Shown here: one piece after another, positions 56,840 through 64,000 of the stretch
Position numbering within the stretch: the stretch's first letter is position 1
Layout: the number at the start of each line of letters is the position of its first letter
Source: Cynocephalus volans
Taxonomy: Eukaryota; Chordata; Mammalia; Dermoptera; Cynocephalidae
Length of the DNA stretch: 64,000 nt
Direction of reading: 5' to 3'
NCBI RefSeq assembly: GCF_027409185.1
Contig: NC_084467.1
Span: forward strand, 83,522,501 to 83,586,500
Made by a program: the position numbers and the translations under genes
The notes under the pieces: generated by a model
What the model was told of the DNA's origin: nothing
The model's input: only the letters and a program-made list of their open reading frames with translations
Databases searched by the model: none

Positions 56840-57560
56840 TAGAAAAGAAAGATGCAGAGATATCAATAGGCTAAAAGGACAATAAATTTAGAGAATAATA
56901 TAAATGTTCCAATATTCTACTAACAAGAGTTCACAAAAAGAGAACAGAGAAAATGGAAGGGGGTAAATTAGCAAAGAAATAATAAAAGAAAAAATTTGCA
57001 GATAATATTAAAAGGACCCCTAGTGTCCAGCACAATCAATGAAAAAAAGACCCATTCCAAGGCACATTATTATGAAATTTCAGACTAGGGATAATGGGGA
57101 AGTTTCTAGGAAGAAAAACAGGTCAGATACAGAGGAGTGGGAACTAGAAAGGTATTAGGCATTTCAGTGGAAACACCGGAAGTAAAAGACAGTGGAACAA
57201 AGCTTTTAAAATGCTGAGAGAAAACTATTTTTAACCTATTTAAATGATCAGTCAGGAAGAAGAATAGAATAAAGACATTTTCAAATATACTGTAACATAC
57301 TCTAAAAATATATCCCCTATGTACTCCCTATGAGTAAGCTTCTGCAGTCTGTGCTTCAGCAGAATAAGAGAGTAAGCTAAATTCATGTGTTTGTGTACTG
57401 GAAGATATTATTGATAAACATTTGATAGGTATGTTGAAGGATCTGATAAAATTCAACATAGATACATTTTTTTAAAATGTGAAAAAGCAAGGCAATTATT
57501 AACTCCAGGAAGAACAGGAAATTTTCAAGAAAAGTGTTAGCATGGCACATTGCTTGGTTC
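56840..57560 (+). mobile_element. HAL1/L1 ORF1-like relic
   Basis: CAGTGGAACAAAGCTTTTAA, ATGCTGAGAGAAAACTATT and AATAAAGACATTTTCAAATA resemble the ORF1-derived 3' part of HAL1 elements. Frames are broken. Confidence 0.45.
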
Positions 57561-57564
57561 GACA

Positions 57565-58450
57565 ATGCATTATATTTACATTGTCAGGATGAGGTAAACC
57601 ATAATTATTGATTTGAGTAAAGTCATGAGGTGGCTCTTATGGAAGGAAGGATGAGGGCAAAGTGGTAGTGGTGGTGGTATGTAAAAGAACTAAATCCTCA
57701 AATACCATGACAAGATGTCAATAAATAATGTCTAAAACTGAAAATCAAGAAATATTGATGTAAAGATATAATTTAGGAAATGAAGAACACACAACAGGGT
57801 CGTGTGGAATGTGGGGTGAAGATAGGTGGGGAGAAATGGGGCAGGAGACTGATGGGACTCACTGGATGTTTTTTGTTAGCCTTTCAGAACAATTTGAACT
57901 TTCACTTATGTGTATTACTTTCATTAAATATAAAAATACAAACAAAGCAATACACATACATTACAGGAAAAAAAATCACAGGCAAAAAGAACACAAAAGA
58001 TGTCCACAATCTCATCCACCCAGAGATAACTATTGTTAATATCCTGAAATAGTTTCTTCTAGAAAAATTCTGAAAAACAGATGAAAATACTTTTAAATAC
58101 TCATAAAACCTTACAAAAAATTCTTGATACACTAAAACTACTAATACAGGAAAAAGTAGTTCCTGAAGTTGTTCATTTTTGACTAATTCAACCTTTCTGA
58201 TCAAAATGTTTGGTGTCATTTAGGTTATATCTTCACTAACAGAGCAGAGTGGAGAATTGAGGGAGTTTTCCAAAAACACTTTTGCTTTAATTATCTTGTT
58301 ATTTTAAAAAGAAGCAGTTTTTAGTCTCAGTTTTCAAAACAATTGGCTTTATTTAGAAGTTTAAAAATTTTGGGAAGCAGAAATTCATCAGGAAAATTTG
58401 CTTAATTTAAAATAATTTTTGCGTTTTAAAAATCTTTTTAAGTGTGGGTG
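57565..58450. other. Intergenic, no gene seen
   Basis: 57920-58080 (CCACCCAGAGATAACTATTG.. TCTTCTAGAAAAATTCTG) looks like an old interspersed repeat that I cannot name. No gene. Confidence 0.35.
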
Positions 58451-58465
58451 ACTATTTTCATTTCT

Positions 58466-58650
58466 TTTTTTTTTAAACAGTTTTATTATTTTTCATTTTA
58501 TTTATTTATTTATTTATTTTGTCTTTTTCGTGACCGGTACTCAGCCAGTGAGTGCACCGGCCATTCCTATATAGGATCCGAACCCGAGGCGGGAGTGTTG
58601 CCGCGCTCCCAGCACTGCACCCTCCCGAGTGCGCCACGAGCTAGGCCCGG
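58466..58650 (-). mobile_element. GC-rich tRNA-derived SINE of a second family
   Basis: A 185-bp minus-strand insertion with a perfect 14-bp duplication CTATTTTCATTTCT at 58452-58465 and 58651-58664. On the minus strand it begins CCGGGCCTAGCTCGTGGCGC, with an A-box-like TGGCGCACTCGGGAGGGTG and a B-box-like GGTTCGGATCC, so the 5' part is tRNA-like but not tRNA-Ile. The 3' part holds ACTCACTGGCTGAGT, a short perfect-stem hairpin, followed by GAAAAAGACAAA and an (AAAT)n tail. Many CpGs remain, suggesting a recent insertion. Confidence 0.85.
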
Positions 58651-58664
58651 CTATTTTCATTTCT

Positions 58665-59585
58665 CTGAACTGTTTCTTTGAACTATTTCAATGAATTAAA
58701 TATAAAAAGTGCAATTCAGCCTGATACTTCACATTTAAAATGCAGAAAAATTTCATATAGTAAATACAAAATTTTGAGGAAGTATCCTTGTAAAGGGAAT
58801 ATTGGTAAAACAAAATTAAAAGTAATTAAAGATTTAAATGTGAACAATGAAATGGATATTTTTAAAGAAATTAAACTGCATTAAACATTTCAAGAAAAAA
58901 GTATAGTTGATGTATTTTTCTACCTTTTAAGGTCACTGAGTTTTGATTAATTTAAGTTTCAACTAATTTCAATTCTGAGACTTTGTCCTTCATATATTCA
59001 CTTACATATTCTGTAAAATCTCAAAATAATCTCGTAGATTTGGTGATGTATTTGTAGAGGCCTAACATGAAGGAGTATAGGGATATTGAGTATAGTGGGT
59101 TTCTGTGAGTTTACTTGGCCTTGGTTACTGCTGTTGGTGTTAAAGAATTATGCATACCAAAGATAATGATGGTGCATTTATCAGGAAAGAACAGAGCAAC
59201 TGTCAGCCACTAGAGACAAGCATGGGAGAGTGTCCGTAGGCGGTAGTATTGATACAGAGTCCTGGGATCACACTGTGAAATCTGTACTTTCAGGGCTGAC
59301 CCCACAGATGTCCACATACAACCATCTTTCCACAGAGAATTATGAAATAGCTACATGTGTACATAAGCTGGCTATGGGGCAAAGCAAAGTTGTCCTGTAC
59401 TACACACATTGTGAACCAATTATGATGGTACAGGTTGTGGTCAGTACCCTGGTATGTCCTGAGAGTTTGGGTGAGAAAAAGGGGAACATACACTTGGGGG
59501 CCTGCAGGATCATCCTTCCTGCTTGACTGCAGGGCAGGTTTTTTGTTTTTTTCCAAGTCAGTCTGAAGTTTTTTTTACCGAGACC
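58665..59585. other. Intergenic, no gene seen
   Basis: No recognisable exon or named repeat. Frames at 59230-59556 overlap on both strands without family similarity. Confidence 0.4.
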
Positions 59586-59589
59586 TGGG

Positions 59590-59720
59590 TCTTAAGAGGT
59601 AATTATGAATTATTATTCACATTTTATAGATGAAGAAATTGAGCCTCATTAAGGTTCAGTTGGTTAAAGTTGCACTGCTCCAATAAATAGACTGACAGAA
59701 TTCCAGGGTCTGATTTCAAT
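59590..59720 (+). repeat. MIR fragment
   Basis: TTATTCACATTTTATAGATG, AAGAAATTGAGCCTCATTAA and CCAGGGTCTGATTTCAATTC follow the MIR core and 3' part. Confidence 0.65.
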
Positions 59721-59767
59721 TCTGTTACTTTCCCTTGAAAATAAATACGGACCAGGAGAATGAGGGT

Positions 59768-59769
<2 letters not shown>

Positions 59770-59857
<88 letters not shown>
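59770..59857. repeat. Long (TG)n microsatellite
   Basis: About 44 uninterrupted TG units, the longest simple repeat in the window. Confidence 0.97.
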
Positions 59858-59860
<3 letters not shown>

Positions 59861-60051
59861 ATTTAGAACTTACCCTTTTTCAAAAAAAAGGACTTGTGAT
59901 TGCTTTTTGCAAATTATAATAGCCTGTATATACCTGTTCGTTATTTTGTTTTATTCCAAACAATTCTATCTGGTTGATGAAGGAACACTTGGACATTTTT
60001 GAGGCTAAATATATCAGGGTAGAAGATCCACTATTTAATGGCAAACTTGTT

Positions 60052-60145
60052 TTTTTTATTTGGTGGCTGGATTGTATGGGGACCCAAATCCTTGACCTTG
60101 GTGTTATAACAACACACTCTGACCAACTCAGCTATCCGGCCAGCC
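60052..60145 (-). mobile_element. tRNA-Ile-derived SINE
   Basis: GGTGGCTGGATTGTATGGGG, AAATCCTTGACCTTGGTG, TTATAACAACACACTCTGAC and CTCAGCTATCCGGCCAGCC. Target duplication unclear. Confidence 0.85.
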
Positions 60146-60519
60146 CCCCAACTTTCTTTATGCACTGGGCAACTTGGTATTCTCAGCCAACACCAAAAAT
60201 TCATAAACTACTTTTGTGATAACACAGGGGTTCCAAGTGGAGTGGAGTGCTGGTGCACCCTTGAGGGTGTTTTTCAGGGATTCGGAGAGAGTATGCCTCT
60301 TCCACACACACACCCAGTTTGGAATGCACCTGCAGCCCCAAACAAGAATGGGGCGGGACTAGATTGTGGCCCTGTCGGACGTGGCAGAAAAAAACAGCAG
60401 TTGCTCTTTCACCTCCTTTCTGACAGTCAAACCATGCAGTTCCTTTATATAGTATTTGGACGTTTAAGGCAGAATGTAAACTCATAATCTAAAAAGATTA
60501 GTTACTTGGCTAGCCCAGG

Positions 60520-61530
60520 TACTGACCGTTGCGGGGGCGGGGTCACAGTTCTCTGCACTTGCGAGTTTTGTTACCTGCCTTATAAAGCCCGGGAACCGAA
60601 CCCTCTGCCCCTTGCGAGGTGTGATCTTCCAGGATGCCACTGCAGCCCACCTCGAGTGTTGGAGTTTTTGAACCCTTTCTGGGACCTAAGTTCCAGCACC
60701 CTAAGGGCGGCCCCGCTGCCCGCTCAGAGTCCCGCCCACTTTGGCCGGGGTCCGAGCCGCCGGGAGCCAGAGCCGGAGCCCGAGCGGCTGCGGCCCCTTT
60801 AAGGAGCCGCTCTGCGGTAACCCGAGCCCGCAGTCCGGGCGGGCGCGGCGGCCGCGGTGGTGTCTGTAGTTTCCGTGACTGCTCCTCCAAGCGGCTCGGA
60901 GCCCACGACTTCCCTGGCTCCCGCGAGCAGCTCGCGGGGCGGCTCTGGCAGGCGCCAGCCCTCGGGCCGGGGCGGATGACCAGGCGCTTGTAACCACCCG
61001 TCGCCCTCTCCCGGCCCGGCGCAGACGCCGCCCGTGCGCGAGTCGCCCCGAGATCCGGCACAGGTGACGCCGTTTGGAGGTCTCGGGGAGGAGGGTGGGC
61101 TCTCTTCGCCCCGCGGCTCCCCCGGGCCGCCGAGAGCAGCCAGCTGGCAGGGGCGCCGCGGCTTCCTGCCCCCGGCCTAGTGCGGCCAAGGGCTTCTGAA
61201 CCCGGAGGCTGGGTGGGCGTCCCGCGCGCGGGAGGTGACCCGGAGCCCCGGGAGGGATCCAGCAGGTGTGTGCAACGGGCACAGCATCCTCCCAGCCCCG
61301 CGGGCCCTGGCGCCGCTCCGGGGGCAGATGGTGTCCCGGGGCCCGCGGCCCCCGCGCCGCCAGGGCGCCCCGCATTCCACTCGCGTTTCCCGGGCTGCAC
61401 GAGTCGGCTGCCCTGTCCGCCTGGCGGCGCCTCCCAGGGCTGAGCTCAAAGAAGGTGGGTGCAAACCTTTGGGCATCCAGGATAGCGTTAGAGACCAGCA
61501 CACAATCAGGCTCATCAAGTGGGTAAGGCC
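60520..61530 (+). promoter_or_regulatory. TLCD4: CpG-island promoter and probable non-coding first exon of TLCD4
   Basis: A strong CpG island of about 1 kb with a GC box at its left (GGGGGCGGGG at 60534), TATAAAG at 60581-60587 and further GC boxes, bounded by AT-rich DNA. In other mammals the gene next to the ALG14 5' side, transcribed away from it, is TLCD4 (TMEM56), so this is its likely promoter. No TLCD4 coding exon is seen in the window. Candidate plus-strand donors include CAAGTGG|GTAAGG (GT at 61523-61524) and GAAG|GTGGGT near 61455. The long GC-rich frames on both strands are composition artefacts. The assignment rests on synteny, not on coding sequence. Confidence 0.65.
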
Positions 61531-64000
61531 CCCTTTCCCCTCGCTGCCTCTTTCTGAAACAAGTAGCTTTTATTTACCCTTGCAGTTCTCAAGTGGTTCC
61601 CATTTTTAGCCATCGAGTGCTGAAGAGTCTGGTGGAAAAGGACCCGGCGCAGAGTCAAAGGGAGAAATTGGTTTCTATTTCCGGCTCTACCACTGTAACC
61701 CGTGGCAAGTTTATGAAACTAAGTGCCTCGGTTTACCCAGCCGTGAACTGGGGTTCGTAATGCCAGCATTCTCTTACCGCCCCAAGACGGTAGGAAAACC
61801 TCTGTGAAAGCACTTTGAGTTGTCTAAGTTCATTGAAGAGTCACTGTTGCTAGTCTGTATTTTCTTAATTGTGCACATTTGAGTGTTAATGTCGAGCACA
61901 TTTTTGTATGAAACTATAAAATTTACCTTAAAGAATGATCTTTGACAATATTCAAATTAATCCAGATACCAGTTTGGGGACAAGATGGAAGAGTTTGTGT
62001 GGATGTTATAAACTGATGTGTGAAATAGAAAGAAAGCTTTCGTTTTAAGTAAAATTTTTAAGCAGTCATAAATGGTGCTGGGAAAAATGGTCCTTGGACT
62101 GTGGTGTTTTAAAGTGAGATACTGCAGTGTGTGCACATGGTATAATTGGAATGCAGCTTCATCTTTGCCTAGCCAATTAAGGTAATAAATTAGAGAATCC
62201 CAGTTGCCTTTTAGGTGTGCTATATATGAGGTAGAGAATTTTTTCCCCTTGTTTATCTTTTCCTCAAGTTGTGTGGGTGAAACTAAATTAGAATAGCGAA
62301 CTCCCGCCATGCTTGAAAACTTGAAAGAATGACTTGAAGAACCCTGGGTTTTAGTTTATTTGCCACCTCCCTCCTGTTCTATCTGATGGTCCAGAGAAAG
62401 TTTATTTTGACGGCACTTCTTTTATTTATTTATTTTTTTCCTTCCTACCCCTGCAATTCCTTCTGTAGCATTGCCTGCCTCTAGAGTTCAAGTTTTACTG
62501 TGGGATCTTGCAGGAGTTTCACTGGTCTAGGCTGGATGCCGCAGACCCAGCTGCTCAGTCACCATTATTAACACTATTAGCATTCTGTTTCTATTCCCTT
62601 CACTCTAAGTCTTCTTTGCCCTGATAGAAAAAATAATGGCTCTTCACTGCTAAAGCTGTATACTTGGAGGTGACTAGGAATGGCAGTGACCAAGGGGCTG
62701 AAACTTTATTACAGATAGGCTGGGGTCTTCTGAATAGACCCTGGAGCAGGGATGCAAGAGTTGGCCTATCTTTTCTTCATTTTCTGAAATCTCCATTGGA
62801 GAGATTAGTTTGATTACCAAGGGAAGCTTTGGGAGCAAGTTAGAAACCTAACTTGGTGCTAGTCAAGTTAAGAGTATTCCCCGCAAAAGAATAGAGAGGA
62901 GGAAGTAGTGGCTTGAGAGGGAATGGACGGGCCCTCCCTATTACCAGATAACCAGCTTGGTAAAGGAACCTGGATTCCCCAATGAGAAAGGGGCTCGGTT
63001 GCAAAAAGGGATTGGCACAGCTTTGAAGCAAATTTTGGAATGTACCGAGGTTTGATGGGACCTTCTCTCCCTTTCCCTTTGAGGGTGTTTCTTGCCCCTC
63101 AGATTCAAGCGCAGCTATCCCACAGTTTTCAGCGCTGTTCACTTTGCTCTTTTGGAGCTCTTAAGGAGGCCCAGTGTTTCTGTTCCCTTCTCAAAGCAGG
63201 TCTTAGATGTATTAGAGGAATCCGAGCAGTTTAATTTGTAGGCAACCCTTCACACCTTAGTGTATCCTCCTGCCCTTCTTTCCAAATTGGTATCCCGTAT
63301 CCTACAGATTAAGGATTCATTTAGGCTTCAGTATCTTTTAGTAGGTTAAAAAGTGTGACACTGTGGCTGGGAAGAGTAAACCGAACAGTTTACACTGAGA
63401 TATAGAAAACTAGTTTTTCTGTCGAGGAAGATAATGAATTAATTATCTGGGTGAGAATTGTAGGCACTTGGACAAGGGAGGGCAGGACTAGGGTGGAGTT
63501 GTGCTGGACAGCTTGTGCCCTGTCCTTGAGAGAGGAAAAGATACCACCAAGCTAGTATAGTCGCCTTGTGCTTTCGCTTCTTCCATTTGCCTTGTGAGAG
63601 GAAGAAGATGACAATATGGAGGTGGAGTAACCATCTGTTCTCAAGGATGGAAAACAGACTTCGAATGAACACTAGGAATGAGCTATATTCACCTGGCATT
63701 GGTATCAAGCACTGGATATATTACACCAGAGAATTACATCAGGAAAGTGAAGCTAATTTTGTAAGAAAATCTAAGGTATTTCAAGAGTGACTGGTGTTAT
63801 TTTTTCTTGCTGGAGATGAAAGGTAGCACACAAAAAAATGGAATCCTGCTGTTCTGAGGCTTGTTATTCCTGGTGAGGCTGTTGGATGTCTGCAAGTTGA
63901 TCCTAGACCTGAGAAGGCAGGATAAGGCAGGACTAGCAAAGGGTGTTTCTGGTGTTTCTTTGCTCAGAACATTGGTCTGTTCAAGGAGAAGGCAGTCTGT
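61531..64000 (+). other. Inferred TLCD4 intron 1
   Basis: No coding exon with splice context was recognised. About 61640-61760 (TTTCCGGCTCTACCACTG, AAGTGCCTCGGTTTACCC) looks like a MIR fragment on the minus strand. The rest shows no named repeat. The intron reading follows from the CpG island to the left. Confidence 0.45.

Noticed and set aside
59760..60002. 80-codon ORF starting with a Val-Cys repeat
   Set aside because: Translation of the (TG)n microsatellite.
1173..60145. tRNA-Ile-like segments as functional tRNA genes
   Set aside because: Each has A-rich tails, target duplications and mismatched stems, so they are SINE heads rather than tRNA genes.
60543..61518. Long overlapping ORFs on both strands in the CpG island (up to 285 codons)
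   Set aside because: Pro/Arg/Ala/Gly-rich composition, open in several frames at once because the GC-rich sequence lacks stops. No recognisable domain.
1..64000. CRISPR arrays, operons, phage or plasmid features
   Set aside because: Nothing of this kind is present. Regularly repeated units here are microsatellites or dispersed retroelements.

Overview
This window is mammalian nuclear DNA: intron-rich, crowded with L1, L2, MIR, hAT and TcMar-Tigger relics and MaLR LTRs, with two CpG islands at gene promoters. There are no operons, origins or bacterial features. I saw no Alu or rodent B1/B2 elements. The lineage-specific SINEs have a tRNA-Ile-like head (A box TTAGCTCAGTTGGTTAGAG, B box close to GGTTCGGATCC) followed directly by an A-rich tail. 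That is the pattern described for the CYN/t-SINE families of colugos (Dermoptera), so a colugo such as Galeopterus or Cynocephalus is my best guess (about 0.6). No database was searched.

The only protein-coding host gene with exons I can define is ALG14, on the minus strand. Exon 1 is at 28348-28213, inside a CpG-island promoter at about 28020-28660. Exon 2 is at 17088-16937. Together they encode residues 1-96 of a protein usually about 216 aa long. Exons 3 and 4 should lie beyond base 1, so bases 1-16936 are read as intron 2. A second CpG island at about 60520-61530 lies where the plus-strand gene TLCD4 (TMEM56) begins in other mammals. I read it as that gene's promoter and non-coding first exon, with 61531-64000 as its first intron. 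Bases 28670-60500 are intergenic.

The largest single feature is a full-length L1 retrotransposon (21144-27883, plus strand, perfect 15-bp target-site duplications). It lies in ALG14 intron 1, antisense to the gene, and ends only 314 bp from the exon 1 splice donor. Its ORF1 is intact. Its ORF2 is one continuous reading frame interrupted by three in-frame stop codons. The rest is older repeats: a twin-primed L1 at 47321-48755, a 5'-truncated L1 at 14612-14806, several decayed L1M/HAL1 pieces, L2 and MIR relics, MER2, MER5A, MER20 and Tigger DNA transposons, MaLR-type LTRs and about 15 tRNA-Ile SINEs. One short tailless SINE fragment and one SINE of a different tRNA-derived type are also present.

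I found no evidence of a previously undescribed biological system. The most notable points are how the young L1 sits in ALG14, the paired ZNF143-type sites next to ALG14 exon 1, the three copies of one target-site sequence at 47.3-48.8 kb, and the GC-rich SINE at 58.5 kb. Subfamily names of repeats are from memory of consensus patterns and are approximate.
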